Part shown: positions 7,888 through 17,166 of the stretch, piece after piece
Numbering within the stretch: position 1 is the stretch's first letter
Layout of the letters: every line of letters starts with the position of its first letter
DNA from: an uncultured Blautia sp.
GTDB lineage: Bacteria; Bacillota; Clostridia; Lachnospirales; Lachnospiraceae
Assembly: GCA_946557785.1 (NCBI GenBank)
Contig: CAMNTH010000010.1
Location: forward strand, 1-64,000
Direction of reading: 5' to 3'
DNA: 64,000 nucleotides
Translations under genes and position numbers: made by a program
The notes under the pieces: generated by a model
Told to the model about the DNA's origin: nothing
Seen by the model: the letters and a program-made list of their open reading frames with translations, nothing else
Databases searched by the model: none

Positions 7888-9990
7888 TCAGTCCTTATGA
7901 TGCAGAACCGTCACACTAAGGGCAGGCATATGGAGGTTAAGGGTACCCGCAGTCACTTCCACATCCCCTTCCTCATCTGTAAACCCATCCCGATGGGTCA
8001 GAAGAACCCTTTTCAACGTGGTTTTTCCCATTCTGCTGATGCCGGTTTTCCATACATCAATCACTGCATTCCGTTCTTTTTCCCTATTATTCAAAGCAAC
8101 TATCACCTGCTCATTGTGGGAAAACCTTCCATAGCAAAGTCCCTGATAATCATTCCACAAAAACTCCAGCGACCCTGTACGCAGCACCCTGTATTTCTTA
8201 TGCAGGCTGATGGCCAGCTTATGGAAGGCTAGCAGGTTATGATCCTCGTGTCCCCACGGATAAGTTCTTCGGTTATCCGGATCTGTAAATCCGCAGACCC
8301 CGGCCTCATCACCATAATACACAGTGGGCGCCCCCGGCCAGGTCATCTGGACCACCACAGCCTCACGCATCACTGCCACATTAATTCCTTCGGAAGCAGC
8401 ACCTGCACCTGCATAGGACAGCCTTCCTACCTTTCGGTTTGTTCTTGTCAGAAACCTGGAATGATCATGATTGGAAAGCTCGTTCATTGCAGTCACCAGC
8501 GCAGACATATGCAAAGAACGCATATGATTCTTCATAGCGCCGATAAACGCATCGCTGTTTCCGTACAGGTCTGCCCTGTACTCATCACTATGCTTCTCCA
8601 TACCTGTCAAAAACCAGGTGAGGGGTTCCATAAAAGCATCGTAATTCATTACCGTATCCCACTCATCCCCCAAAAGCCACCCTTCCGGGTTGCCGTAATG
8701 CTCTGCCAGAATAATGGCATTGGGATTGGCTTCCTTTACGGCTTTGCGGAAATCTTTCCAGAATTGATGGTTGAATTCATTGCTGTGCCCAAGGTCTGCA
8801 GCCACATCCAGTCTCCATCCATCCACATTATAAGGGGTTGAAACCCATTTACGGCCGATTTCAAGAATTTTATCATACAGTTCCCTGGAATTCTCGTAGT
8901 TCAGTTTCGGCAATGTATCATGCGTCCACCAACCATCATAGGAAGTATTATATGGCCACTGATTTTGATCATGGAATCGAAAATAAGAGCGATACGGGCT
9001 GTCTGCCGAAACAAAAGCGCCTGGCTGATAATCTTTCTGCCCCTCGTAGATCCGTTCCCTATCCATCCATTTATTAAAAGAACCGCAGTGGTTAAATACG
9101 CCGTCAAGAATGATCTTCATTCCTCTCTTATGAATCTCCTCTGTAAGCTGTGCAAACAATGTATTGCTGGCTTCCAGGTTTTCCAGATTCGTTACCCGCT
9201 CAATATATTTCTGCGCATGGGTATTATCTCTGTCTCCATTCTCCAAAAGCCCGCCGCAGTCCTTCACGATCACGCCAATATGGGGATCAATATAATCATA
9301 GTCCTGGCAGTCGTACTTATGGTTGCTTGGAGAAACAAACACCGGATTCAGATAAAGAACCTCCACCCCCAAATCCTGAAGATAATCCAGTTTTTCCATA
9401 ATCCCTTTCAGATCTCCGCCGTAAAACTCCCGAACCCCCATCACTGCCGGAGTTTTTTCCCAGTTATCCACTTTAACGCTGATATCCCCGATATAAGAAT
9501 ATTCTCCTGTCTCCACATCATTGGATGGATCCCCGTTATAAAACCGATCCACATAAATCTGATACATCACTGCTCCTTTTGCCCAATCCGGTGTTTCATA
9601 TCCCGGATAGATTTCAAAATCCAAGCGGTGCTGCACATCCATGCTTACTCCATGGCAATTGTAATAACAGGTTACCCATCCATATTTAATCTCAAAATAA
9701 TAGCGGAATACTTCCGCAGTCATCATTACCTTCGCAGCATAATAATCAAAACCATTCATAGTTTTGTATATTTTCATTTTCTGCTTTTTCTCACCATAAA
9801 CCAGGTATACGGCATCCACGTTATTCCGCTGTGTACGAAACCGGATAATCACCACTTCCCCGCTTCTGGGTTCTGCCGGACTTCTGTAATACTCAGTACC
9901 ATCGCTGAACAATGCATCCTTATTCAGCACAGGCCGCATATTCAAAATATATTGCATTTTCTTTATATTATGCACGTTTTCCCATTCCAT
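7888..9990 (-). CDS. GH13 neopullulanase/cyclomaltodextrinase-like glycosidase
   Basis: This is a 700-residue enzyme. Residues 1-130 form a beta-sandwich N-terminal domain of the CBM34 type, and the catalytic barrel starts near YQIYVDRFYNGDPSND (143-158). The catalytic triad is D395 (GWRLDVA), E430 (ILAEHYG) and D509 (SNHDHS). No signal peptide is seen, so it acts on internalised maltodextrins, cyclodextrins or pullulan fragments. The ATG at 9990 follows AAAGGGGAT. It stands alone between two convergent-looking terminator elements. The exact bond specificity among neopullulanase, maltogenic amylase and cyclomaltodextrinase cannot be decided here. Confidence 0.88.
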   Translation of the reverse strand: MEWENVHNIKKMQYILNMRPVLNKDALFSDGTEYYRSPAEPRSGEVVIIRFRTQRNNVDAVYLVYGEKKQKMKIYKTMNGFDYYAAKVMMTAEVFRYYFEIKYGWVTCYYNCHGVSMDVQHRLDFEIYPGYETPDWAKGAVMYQIYVDRFYNGDPSNDVETGEYSYIGDISVKVDNWEKTPAVMGVREFYGGDLKGIMEKLDYLQDLGVEVLYLNPVFVSPSNHKYDCQDYDYIDPHIGVIVKDCGGLLENGDRDNTHAQKYIERVTNLENLEASNTLFAQLTEEIHKRGMKIILDGVFNHCGSFNKWMDRERIYEGQKDYQPGAFVSADSPYRSYFRFHDQNQWPYNTSYDGWWTHDTLPKLNYENSRELYDKILEIGRKWVSTPYNVDGWRLDVAADLGHSNEFNHQFWKDFRKAVKEANPNAIILAEHYGNPEGWLLGDEWDTVMNYDAFMEPLTWFLTGMEKHSDEYRADLYGNSDAFIGAMKNHMRSLHMSALVTAMNELSNHDHSRFLTRTNRKVGRLSYAGAGAASEGINVAVMREAVVVQMTWPGAPTVYYGDEAGVCGFTDPDNRRTYPWGHEDHNLLAFHKLAISLHKKYRVLRTGSLEFLWNDYQGLCYGRFSHNEQVIVALNNREKERNAVIDVWKTGISRMGKTTLKRVLLTHRDGFTDEEGDVEVTAGTLNLHMPALSVTVLHHKD

Positions 9991-10070
9991 CGTCTATCCC
10001 CTTTGTACATATTTATTTTATTTTATCTTATTTTTTTTAAAGATACAACCGGAAACCATTTCTACAAAGT

Positions 10071-10101
10071 AAAAAAGACAGCGGGATAAGCTGTCTTTTT
10101 T
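10071..10101. terminator. Bidirectional intrinsic terminator or leader hairpin
   Basis: AAAAAAGACAGC (10071-10082) and GCTGTCTTTTTT (10090-10101) make a perfect 12-bp palindrome with terminator features on both strands. It lies 80 bases upstream of the GH13 start at 9990, so it is either a backup terminator for ftsH or an attenuator in the GH13 leader. Confidence 0.7.
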
Positions 10102-10195
10102 GGAGAAGGTATTTCTTCTTATGGGGTGTAGCAAAAACTATATAATGTATTGGGGGGTTTTTACGATATATATAATAGCATGATGCAATAAAAAA

Positions 10196-10226
10196 GTGTG
10201 CACAAAGTTAACAAAATTTGGCACAC
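10196..10226 (-). terminator. Intrinsic terminator of ftsH
   Basis: On the minus strand GTGTGCCAAA pairs with TTTGTGCACAC (one bulge) around a 10-base loop and is followed by a six-T run. It starts 37 bases after the ftsH stop. Confidence 0.7.
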
Positions 10227-10262
10227 ATTTTTATTTATATTGTATAGTCGTTTTTTCTATTT

Positions 10263-12086
10263 CTACTTTTCCATAGTAAAAAGTGCCTCAAACTCATCCC
10301 TTTGCACCTTTTCCTTTTCCAAAAGCAATTCTGCGCATTTATGCAGCACATCTTCATGCTCCAGAATGATCTCCTTTGCCCTCTGGTGGCAATCCTCAAT
10401 AATGCGGCGGATCTCACGGTCAATTTCCTTGGCCACATCTTCACTGTAGCTTCTTGTATGAGCCAGGTCTCTTCCGATAAACACCTCGTCATCGTCATTT
10501 CCGTAGGAAATCAGGCCAATATTCTCGGACATACCGTACTTCATGACCATAGATCTTGCTGTGCTGGTAGCACGTTTGATGTCATTGGACGCCCCGGTGG
10601 TAATGTCCTTAAAAATAATCTCTTCTGCTGCACGTCCTCCCAGAAGCGTGGTAATCTCCTGCTGCATCTTTCCCTTTGTATCAAACATCTCATCGTTTTC
10701 CGGAAGGGGCATGGTATAGCCTGCTGCACCCATTCCTGTGGGAATAATGGAAATCGTATATACCGGCTCCATATCCGGAAGTACATGGAAGAGGATGGCA
10801 TGTCCTGCTTCATGATATGCAGTAATCCGCTTCTCCTTCTCGGAGATTACCTTGCTCTTCTTCTCTGCTCCGATTCCTACTTTTATAAATGCGCTTTTAA
10901 TATCCTGCTGCACAATATAGGCACGGTTCTCTTTTGCCGCATAAATAGCAGCCTCATTGAGAAGGTTCTCAAGATCCGCTCCTGTAAATCCCGCAGTCGT
11001 CTGTGCGATCTGGCGCAGATCCACATCCTCTCCAAGAGGCTTCCCGGAAGCATGAACCTTCAGGATTTCTTCCCTTCCCTTCACATCCGGTCTTCCTACC
11101 CCTACTTTTCGGTCAAAACGGCCTGGACGGAGAATAGCGGGATCCAGAATATCCACACGGTTAGTGGCAGCCATTACAATAATACCTTCATTCACACCGA
11201 AACCATCCATCTCCACAAGAAGCTGGTTCAGGGTCTGCTCACGTTCATCGTGGCCTCCGCCCATACCGGTTCCTCGCTGCCTTGCCACAGCATCAATCTC
11301 ATCAATAAAAATAATACAGGGCGCATGTCTTTTGCCTTCTTCAAAAAGATCCCGGACACGGGAAGCTCCTACACCTACAAACATTTCCACAAAATCCGAA
11401 CCGGAAATAGAAAAGAAAGGAACGCCTGCTTCTCCTGCCACGGCTTTGGCAAGGAGAGTCTTACCTGTTCCGGGAGGTCCCACCAACAATACACCCTTAG
11501 GAATCCTGGCTCCTACGCCCGTATATTTTTGGGGTGCCTTTAAAAAGTCTACCACTTCCTCCAGATCTTCTTTCTCTTCCCGAAGGCCTGCCACGTTTTT
11601 GAAGGTCATCTTTTTTTCATCCGGCATGATCATTCTGGCACGGCTCTTGCCAAAGTTCATCATCTTGGCATTTCCGCCGCCTCCTCCGGACATCTGCCTG
11701 TTCATCATAAAGACAAGGAACAGCACCAGGCCGCAGGTAAGAATGATGGGAAGAAATGTGGTCAGGAATATATTCTCCTGCGGAACATTATCCACCAGGG
11801 TAAGGATTCCCTTTTCCCGAAGGAACTTCTCCACCTCTGTTACATCCGTTACATAAATCTTCTTTCTGCTTCCCCCTTCAAGCTCCGCCACCACTGCACC
11901 GGTTGGAACTTCACGGTTTGGATAAATTTCCGCAGACAATATCCTTCCGTCTGCGGCTGCCTGCTCCAGTGCCTCCAACGTATAATCGCTCTGACCGTTT
12001 ACCTGATTGTTCAGATAAAGATATCCCACGATCAGCATAACCACCAACACTGCATACAGGCTGATTCTTCCTGACTGTTTATTCAC
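10263..12086 (-). CDS. ftsH: ATP-dependent zinc metalloprotease FtsH
   Basis: This is a 607-residue membrane-anchored AAA+ protease that degrades misfolded and regulatory membrane proteins. TM1 is at about 8-26 and TM2 at about 107-127. Walker A is GPPGTGKT (203-210), Walker B ends in IDEID (261-265), the second region of homology is around [20 protein letters not shown], and the zinc motif is HEAGH (425-429). Translation starts with GTG at 12086 behind AAAGGAG. It is the last gene of the spoIIE-tilS-hpt-ftsH group, the same order as in Bacillus, and is followed by two terminator hairpins. Confidence 0.96.
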   Translation of the reverse strand: MNKQSGRISLYAVLVVMLIVGYLYLNNQVNGQSDYTLEALEQAAADGRILSAEIYPNREVPTGAVVAELEGGSRKKIYVTDVTEVEKFLREKGILTLVDNVPQENIFLTTFLPIILTCGLVLFLVFMMNRQMSGGGGGNAKMMNFGKSRARMIMPDEKKMTFKNVAGLREEKEDLEEVVDFLKAPQKYTGVGARIPKGVLLVGPPGTGKTLLAKAVAGEAGVPFFSISGSDFVEMFVGVGASRVRDLFEEGKRHAPCIIFIDEIDAVARQRGTGMGGGHDEREQTLNQLLVEMDGFGVNEGIIVMAATNRVDILDPAILRPGRFDRKVGVGRPDVKGREEILKVHASGKPLGEDVDLRQIAQTTAGFTGADLENLLNEAAIYAAKENRAYIVQQDIKSAFIKVGIGAEKKSKVISEKEKRITAYHEAGHAILFHVLPDMEPVYTISIIPTGMGAAGYTMPLPENDEMFDTKGKMQQEITTLLGGRAAEEIIFKDITTGASNDIKRATSTARSMVMKYGMSENIGLISYGNDDDEVFIGRDLAHTRSYSEDVAKEIDREIRRIIEDCHQRAKEIILEHEDVLHKCAELLLEKEKVQRDEFEALFTMEK

Positions 12087-12177
12087 AAAAACAAATCTCC
12101 TTTCTGTCCGTCTGTAGCCGAAACTTATCTTCCGGCTGCTGCTTAACCTGCCTTACTGCCCATAGATGCAGCGGCAA

Positions 12178-12711
12178 TTAATCATCTTCCAGCTTTACTA
12201 CGCCTATAAACGGAAGATTTCTGTATTTCTGAGCATAATCAAGACCATATCCTACAACAAACTCATCCGGGATATTAAAGCAGCTGTAATCCACGACAAC
12301 ATCCTTCTTTACCCTGCGCTCCGGCTTGTCTAAGAGAGTGCAAAGATGGATACTGTTGGGTTTCCGTCCCTTAAGGACTTCGATCAGATAGCTTAATGTT
12401 CTTCCGGAATCAATGATATCCTCCACAATAAGCACATCCTTTCCCTCCAATGGCTGGTCCAGGTCCTTTACGATCTTTACCACACCGCTTGATTTTGTAT
12501 CATCTCCATAGCTGGATACAGACATGAAATCCATCGATACCGGAACCGTGATCCTCTTGGCAAGCTCACAGGTAAAAAACACCCCGCCCTTCAGCACGCA
12601 GATCAAATGGATTTCCTTGCCTGCATAATCTCTGCTGATCCTTGCTGCAATTTCCCTGATTCTCTTATCAACTTCTTCTTCACTGATTAAAACCCTGATT
12701 TTTTCACTCAT
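12178..12711 (-). CDS. hpt: Hypoxanthine phosphoribosyltransferase
   Basis: This 177-residue purine-salvage enzyme converts hypoxanthine or guanine plus PRPP to IMP or GMP. The PRPP-binding motif VLIVEDIIDSGRTL is present, as is the KGGVFF stretch after LICVL. It overlaps the end of tilS by 8 bases, so the two are translationally coupled. In Bacillus the HprT/TilS pair also acts on ftsH transcription; the same neighbours here make such coupling possible but not shown. Confidence 0.95.
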   Translation of the reverse strand: MSEKIRVLISEEEVDKRIREIAARISRDYAGKEIHLICVLKGGVFFTCELAKRITVPVSMDFMSVSSYGDDTKSSGVVKIVKDLDQPLEGKDVLIVEDIIDSGRTLSYLIEVLKGRKPNSIHLCTLLDKPERRVKKDVVVDYSCFNIPDEFVVGYGLDYAQKYRNLPFIGVVKLEDD

Positions 12712-14095
12712 CCTGAGTTCCTCCTTGGTATCTTACTTCCAGTACCCTTTTCGTATTCGGGGTAATCCTATATTTTCCGCTGATCCGTCCGCCAACCATC
12801 CAGAGCACCTCTTCCCCGCATACTACCAGAGGAATCCTCCCCCTGCGTTCTTCAGGGATTTTGTCATCAATCATACACCTGCGGATCTTCTTGCGTGCCC
12901 CTTCCTCATTGATGACCAGATAGTCTCCTGCTTTTCTTGTGCGGACAGATAGATTGTCTTTTATTTTATCATAATCCAGCCATTTCGTATACTTCTTTTC
13001 GGAAATCTTCTGTCCAAAATACTCAAATATTTCCGTATAAAAATCCCCCAAAGGGCAATGAAGGATTCCAGAGTGAGGAAGCTCCCAGGCAGCGGAAATA
13101 TCCCCTGCCATTTCTTTCTCCTGCCATTTCCTTACTCGTACCCCTTCGTATTCCTTCCTGGCTTCTAAGCCATAGGGAAGCAGGATCTTCCTGCCATTTA
13201 TCTTGTCCTTAAGCCCCAGCACCTGGGAAATATGAACGGCACTTAAATCTTTTCTCTTTCCTGCCAGGCGCACAAGCGCTTCCAGCACACCATAGCTTTG
13301 CAAAATAGGTTCCGCTTTAAAAAATTCTCCGTTTAAGAGAATGCTTCCGTCTTCCTTCCAAAATCCTTCCAGCAATATCCCTGCACATTTTCCAAGAAAG
13401 TGATCCGCCTGGGCAAGCATATCCCCTGCTGCTGCCATATGGGCCACTGCCCCCGGATTGATCTCCCTCTCCAAAAGAGGCAGGATATGGTGCCTGATCC
13501 GGTTTCTTGTATAATCATCTCCAAGGTTGCTGCTGTCCGTTGCGTAAGGAATCCCATTCTCTTTTAAGTAATGGTCAATTTCCCACCGTTCTAAACATAG
13601 GACAGGCCGAACAATATTCTCATTTACCGGTCTGATTCCTGCAAGCCCCCGAAGCCCTGTGCCTCTTGCCAGATTATGAAGTATCGTCTCAGCCAGATCG
13701 TTCTGGTTATGGGCAAGGGCAATGCGTCCTTTTACGCCAAGCCGCTTCTCCTCTTCCCCAAAAGCCTGCCTGCGGACCAGCCTCCCTGTTTCTTCCAGGC
13801 CAAGCTTCCATTCCTCTGCAAGCCCAGGCACAGAAAACCGGTAAACCCTCCAGGGAATCCCCTTCTCATGGCAGAATCCTTCAGCCATGGCCATATCCCG
13901 GTCTGCTTCAGGCCCCCGAATGCCATGATGCACATGAACTGCCTCCAGAAAAAAATCCAGTTCCCCGGATAGTTTCCAAAGTATATGAAGCATGGCCATG
14001 GAGTCCCCTCCGCCGGATACCCCGGCAAGCACCAGAGTGCCCTTCGGAATCATCCGGTTGTCCTCTATATACCTTCTCACTTTCTCATATATCAT
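12704..14095 (-). CDS. tilS: tRNA(Ile)-lysidine synthase TilS
   Basis: This enzyme ligates lysine to C34 of tRNA-Ile (CAU) so that it reads AUA codons; it is normally essential. The PP-loop ATP-binding motif is SGGGDS just after VLAGV, where most relatives have SGGPDS or SGGVDS. The C-terminal TilS domain (VRTRKAGDYLVI, TNTKR-like PNTKRVLEV) is present. I prefer ATG 14095 (463 aa, MIYEKVRRYIED, GAAGGT 6 bases upstream), since family members start there. A GTG at 14146 would add 17 residues and overlap spoIIE. It is co-transcribed with spoIIE and hpt. Confidence 0.93.
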   Translation of the reverse strand: MIYEKVRRYIEDNRMIPKGTLVLAGVSGGGDSMAMLHILWKLSGELDFFLEAVHVHHGIRGPEADRDMAMAEGFCHEKGIPWRVYRFSVPGLAEEWKLGLEETGRLVRRQAFGEEEKRLGVKGRIALAHNQNDLAETILHNLARGTGLRGLAGIRPVNENIVRPVLCLERWEIDHYLKENGIPYATDSSNLGDDYTRNRIRHHILPLLEREINPGAVAHMAAAGDMLAQADHFLGKCAGILLEGFWKEDGSILLNGEFFKAEPILQSYGVLEALVRLAGKRKDLSAVHISQVLGLKDKINGRKILLPYGLEARKEYEGVRVRKWQEKEMAGDISAAWELPHSGILHCPLGDFYTEIFEYFGQKISEKKYTKWLDYDKIKDNLSVRTRKAGDYLVINEEGARKKIRRCMIDDKIPEERRGRIPLVVCGEEVLWMVGGRISGKYRITPNTKRVLEVRYQGGTQDE

Positions 14096-14133
14096 ATTTT
14101 GACCTTCAGCCCTTTCTACGGCTGCTTTATCCT

Positions 14134-15627
14134 CTATTTTTTCCACATTCCTGCTACCAGAACAGTCATATCGTCCCTTGCGCGGTAGTCGCTGTAGCCA
14201 AGAACCCTTTCCAGAATCCCCCGGCTTATTTCCTTAGGCGTCTCATCCTGCACATCCATAATAATTTCCTTCATGGTTTCTTCCTCCCGATCTAGCGGAA
14301 GGGCATCCAGAACACCGTCTGTCATCATGATCAGGTAATCTCCATGATAGAGCTTTCTGGAAGCAGTATCAAAATCCATCTGCTGTACCAGCCCTGCTGC
14401 CAGGCTTTCGGAGGAAATGGCTTCTACCCAGTGATCCCGTTTAATAAATGTAGCAGAAGCCCCTGCCTTCAAAAAATTACAAATTCCCGTATAAAGGTCT
14501 ACTGCACAGATATCTACTGTAGAGAACATTCCTTCCCGCCCGTTCAGCACCAGGGCAGAATTCACCATCCGCGCCGCTGTCTCCTGGGAAAAACCGGATT
14601 CCAGAAATTGTTCCAGAAGCTCCACCACCACTTCGCTCTCCCTGCAGGCTTCCATTCCGGAACCCATGCCGTCTGACAGGCACATGACAAATTTTCCACC
14701 ATCTTCCCGGTGAAAAATATAGTTGTCCCCTGAAACCTTCTCTTCCTCCCTGGTAAGCCTGGCAGCTCCATAAAGCACCTGATAACTTACATCTTCCACA
14801 AAATGAACTGTATGGTACTCTCCGTTCACAATGCACCGGCTCCCCTGTGAGGGCGTCATGGCACTTTTGCAGACTTCTGACAGTATCTGGGAAATTTCAT
14901 TCATCGAAATGCACTGGCCGCTTCTTGCCCGCATGGTCAGAAAAATCTGCCGCCTGCCCTCTACCTTGTCCATCACCCAGACGTCCTTTAAAATCACGTG
15001 ACGCTTCTTCAGCCCTTTTTGAAGCTCCTCGCGTAAGGTATTGGAAGCAGGGGAAATATCGTAAAGATCTGCAGCTACCATTTCCATGATCCTGGAGATC
15101 TCCGTAAGCTGCTGCGCCACGGCAAGGCGGCTTTCAATCATTTTATTGTCCCAGATCAGGTTCTGCTTCTCTCTTCGGAAGCACTGATTCAAGCACTCCA
15201 GATACTGACCTGCCCGTCCGCATATGCTCATCCAGTCAATACGAAGCTGGCGGATGTTTTCTTCATTTCCCTCTTCCAGTGCCCGGATTACCGATTCTCC
15301 TCCCTGGCGCATTACCTTCTTATGTTCTCCCCAGCACAGATCCCGCTGGTAGCAGCCGCTGCATACCTGCTCCCTTGCATCAGACAAAATCTCATCCACC
15401 TGCCCGCTGCTTAAATACTCCTTCCGATATGGCATCCCATAAAACGTATCCGCCAGCTTCTGAAAGGATGCCGCATAACGCTGCACCTTTTCCTTCTGGG
15501 GATGACTTTCGCCCAGAGGGAGCAGCTCCTCTGTCTTCGGCTTCTTCCCTGCCAAAATAGTTTTTGCCATGTCCCGTATTATCAGCAGCACGCTGATAAC
15601 GAGCATGGCAATCATCCATTCCTGCAT
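14134..15627 (-). CDS. spoIIE: Stage II sporulation protein E, short form with one membrane segment
   Basis: This is a PP2C-type phosphatase that dephosphorylates SpoIIAA and so releases sigma-F in the forespore. The 497 residues contain one N-terminal TM (about 4-19), a central domain with a cysteine cluster (C89, C92, C98) and a C-terminal PP2C domain from about 290. Metal-site aspartates lie in CLSDGMGSG, MTDGVLDAL and ARDDMTVL. Bacillus SpoIIE has about 827 residues with ten TM segments before the same domains; that region is absent here. The start is firm (AGGGGAGGGGAGAATATG). It is preceded by a Spo0A-type promoter. Confidence 0.92.
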   Translation of the reverse strand: MQEWMIAMLVISVLLIIRDMAKTILAGKKPKTEELLPLGESHPQKEKVQRYAASFQKLADTFYGMPYRKEYLSSGQVDEILSDAREQVCSGCYQRDLCWGEHKKVMRQGGESVIRALEEGNEENIRQLRIDWMSICGRAGQYLECLNQCFRREKQNLIWDNKMIESRLAVAQQLTEISRIMEMVAADLYDISPASNTLREELQKGLKKRHVILKDVWVMDKVEGRRQIFLTMRARSGQCISMNEISQILSEVCKSAMTPSQGSRCIVNGEYHTVHFVEDVSYQVLYGAARLTREEEKVSGDNYIFHREDGGKFVMCLSDGMGSGMEACRESEVVVELLEQFLESGFSQETAARMVNSALVLNGREGMFSTVDICAVDLYTGICNFLKAGASATFIKRDHWVEAISSESLAAGLVQQMDFDTASRKLYHGDYLIMMTDGVLDALPLDREEETMKEIIMDVQDETPKEISRGILERVLGYSDYRARDDMTVLVAGMWKK

Positions 15628-15664
15628 ATTCTCCCCTCCCCTTAATGTTCCTCATTAAGTGGTT

Positions 15665-15730
15665 ATTATAAAGGGCTTCTTCCAAAATATCTGTCAAACA
15701 CAGGCGAAGAAAACATAAAAGTTTTCGCCA
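15665..15730 (-). promoter_or_regulatory. Spo0A-controlled spoIIE promoter with 0A boxes
   Basis: On the minus strand TTGACA (15692-15697) and TATAAT (15665-15670) are separated by exactly 21 bases, the abnormal spacing known for Spo0A-activated sigma-A promoters such as B. subtilis spoIIE. Three 0A-like boxes (consensus TGNCGAA) are seen: TTTGACA overlapping the -35 (15692-15698), TTCGCCT ten bases upstream (15702-15708), and a perfect TGGCGAA (15724-15730). The tandem pair sits on one helical face, as in spoIIG/spoIIE. Confidence 0.75.
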
Positions 15731-15752
15731 AAATAAGACCTGTTGTGTATTT

Positions 15753-16064
15753 CTACTTCTTTTCCTCAAAGACAATCTCATTATCCTTCACAAGGCCAAG
15801 CCTGTTTCTGGCGACCTCTTCCACATAATCGTCTGTCTCCATGTACTTCTTCTTCTCTTCAATCTCTTCAGTACGGGCCTTCTCCGCTTCAATAGAATCC
15901 TCCAGGGACGCTGCTCTTGCATTATAGTATGCAATGCGGTTTTCCAGGCTTCTGCTTTCCTTGTAGGTCACACCCAGCACCATGAAAGCAACAACGGCAA
16001 TGGCGGCCATACCGAGACGATTATTCGTTATTCTGTTGACCCTTTCTTTTTTTGAATTTCCCAA
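15753..16064 (-). CDS. divIC: Septum formation initiator (DivIC/FtsB family)
   Basis: This is a 103-residue bitopic division protein. A basic N-terminus is followed by a TM at about 17-36 (LGMAAIAVVAFMVLGV), a coiled coil at about 40-75 (LENRIAYYNARAASLEDSIEA onward) and the conserved C-terminal VARNRLGLVKDNEIVF. Relatives form a complex with FtsL and DivIB at the septum. It overlaps yabQ by 44 bases, which indicates translational coupling. Its place between yabQ and spoIIE is the same as in Bacillus. Confidence 0.92.
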   Translation of the reverse strand: MGNSKKERVNRITNNRLGMAAIAVVAFMVLGVTYKESRSLENRIAYYNARAASLEDSIEAEKARTEEIEEKKKYMETDDYVEEVARNRLGLVKDNEIVFEEKK

Positions 16065-16512
16065 CCTGCTTGCTCCTCTTCATCCGCAGAACCCGCGCTT
16101 TTTTCTTCTGGTCTGCGAAAATCGCAAACTTATACAAATAAATTTTACATCTTCTGACGAGAAATAGCAACCGCTTTGTTGAAAATTTTACAAAAACCAC
16201 CGGAATCCCCAAAACTACAGCCGCACCTCTGATAAAGAGCGGACTGATGGTACTTCTGCATAAAATGGCGCCCAGGAGCATTCCTAAAAATAAAAAGCTG
16301 CGCAATATCCCCTGGTTCGTGCAATAGACCCGGGAAAAAATCATAAGCGCTGCAGTCAGCCAGAAAACAAGGTCTTCCAAAGCCACAGCCGCAAAATGAT
16401 GGGAAATCACCCTTCTTAGGGCAATGAGAAGATCATAGCACAAAATCAGGATTGCCCCAAGTCCCACTGCTTTCAGAAAAAGTATGGTTTCAAAATGCAT
16501 ATAACTGCTCAT
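16021..16512 (-). CDS. yabQ: Spore cortex biosynthesis protein YabQ
   Basis: This is a 163-residue protein with an N-terminal hydrophobic half (about four membrane segments, 8-110) and a highly basic tail rich in Lys/Arg. YabQ is needed for cortex formation and localises to the outer forespore membrane in B. subtilis. Recognition rests on the topology, the ALRRVISH motif after TM1 and the position directly between yabP and divIC. The start lies 4 bases after the yabP stop, and the gene overlaps divIC downstream. Confidence 0.9.
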   Translation of the reverse strand: MSSYMHFETILFLKAVGLGAILILCYDLLIALRRVISHHFAAVALEDLVFWLTAALMIFSRVYCTNQGILRSFLFLGMLLGAILCRSTISPLFIRGAAVVLGIPVVFVKFSTKRLLFLVRRCKIYLYKFAIFADQKKKARVLRMKRSKQVGKFKKRKGQQNNE

Positions 16513-16515
16513 AGC

Positions 16516-16797
16516 TTAACGAAACATCCGTTTAAGAAGGGATTCCTCTTTTTTCATTGCACCCTTTGCAGTATAAATCAGGCTGTCAACTCTTCCCTCC
16601 AAAGAAAGCTCGCCTTTTTCCAGGTTTAAAGAGGTGATATGCAGGTTTTCCCCTTTTATCAGCAGTTTCCCTGCTTCTGTCTGAGCCTGAATCTTTTCTG
16701 CGTCAAAGTCTTCCACGTCCAGAACCCCTGTAATGGTTCCGCGTGCACGGTTATCCAAAACCAGCTTATGGCTCGTTGTTGTCTTCTTTTCCTCCAA
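16516..16797 (-). CDS. yabP: Sporulation protein YabP
   Basis: This is a 93-residue YabP/YqfC family protein with the typical opening HKLVLDNRARGTITGVLDVEDFD and repeating short beta strands ending in GRVDSLIYT. In B. subtilis YabP is made under sigma-E, interacts with the spore coat/cortex machinery and is partnered with YabQ. Here it immediately precedes yabQ. The start ATG follows GGAGG-type sequence (CCCTGGAGG). Confidence 0.93.
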   Translation of the reverse strand: MEEKKTTTSHKLVLDNRARGTITGVLDVEDFDAEKIQAQTEAGKLLIKGENLHITSLNLEKGELSLEGRVDSLIYTAKGAMKKEESLLKRMFR

Positions 16798-16859
16798 TGC
16801 AAACCTCCAGGGGGATATATTCCACTGTTAGTCTATGAGAAAGGCTGGACAATTAGACT

Positions 16860-17099
16860 TTAAATATAGCGGTACATGCTTTCTGCATCTTCCTTTTTTA
16901 CGGTTTCTTTTATATCCAATACTTCTACTTTTACATTTCTGCTTCCAAACTGGATTTCAATGGTATCGCCGGTTTTTACCTGTGCCGATGCCTTGGCAGG
17001 CTTATCATTGATCAGCACACGGCCTGCATCGCAGGCTTCATTGGCCACTGTCCGGCGCTTGATCAGCCTGGAAACTTTCAAATATTTGTCAAGACGCAT
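16860..17099 (-). CDS. rqcP: S4-domain RNA-binding protein RqcP (YabO/Hsp15-like)
   Basis: This 79-residue protein consists almost wholly of one S4 RNA-binding domain (RLDKYLKVSRLIKRRTVANEACDAG, then KPAKASAQVKTGDTI). RqcP binds 50S subunits carrying obstructed peptidyl-tRNA and helps RqcH add C-terminal alanine tails in ribosome quality control. The start is ATG 17099 behind GGGAGG; a frame extending to 17177 has no binding site and would cross the hup terminator. The gene lies between hup and yabP, as in Bacillus. Confidence 0.92.
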   Translation of the reverse strand: MRLDKYLKVSRLIKRRTVANEACDAGRVLINDKPAKASAQVKTGDTIEIQFGSRNVKVEVLDIKETVKKEDAESMYRYI

Positions 17100-17128
17100 A
17101 TTCATTCCTCCCAATAAACGAAAAAGAA

Positions 17129-17152
17129 AGGGGGAACATCTTCGTTCCCCCT
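17129..17152 (-). terminator. Intrinsic terminator of hup
   Basis: AGGGGGAAC and GTTCCCCCT form a 9-bp perfect stem with a 6-base loop, then TTCTTTTT on the minus strand. It separates hup from rqcP. Confidence 0.85.
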
Positions 17153-17166
17153 GGTTACGCTTAATA

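Noticed and set aside
8920-10089. A 389-codon plus-strand open frame
   Set aside because: Antisense shadow of the GH13 gene, which has an intact catalytic triad on the other strand.
10302-11543. A 413-codon plus-strand open frame
   Set aside because: Antisense to ftsH; the composition (His/Cys/Ser-rich) is typical of a shadow frame.
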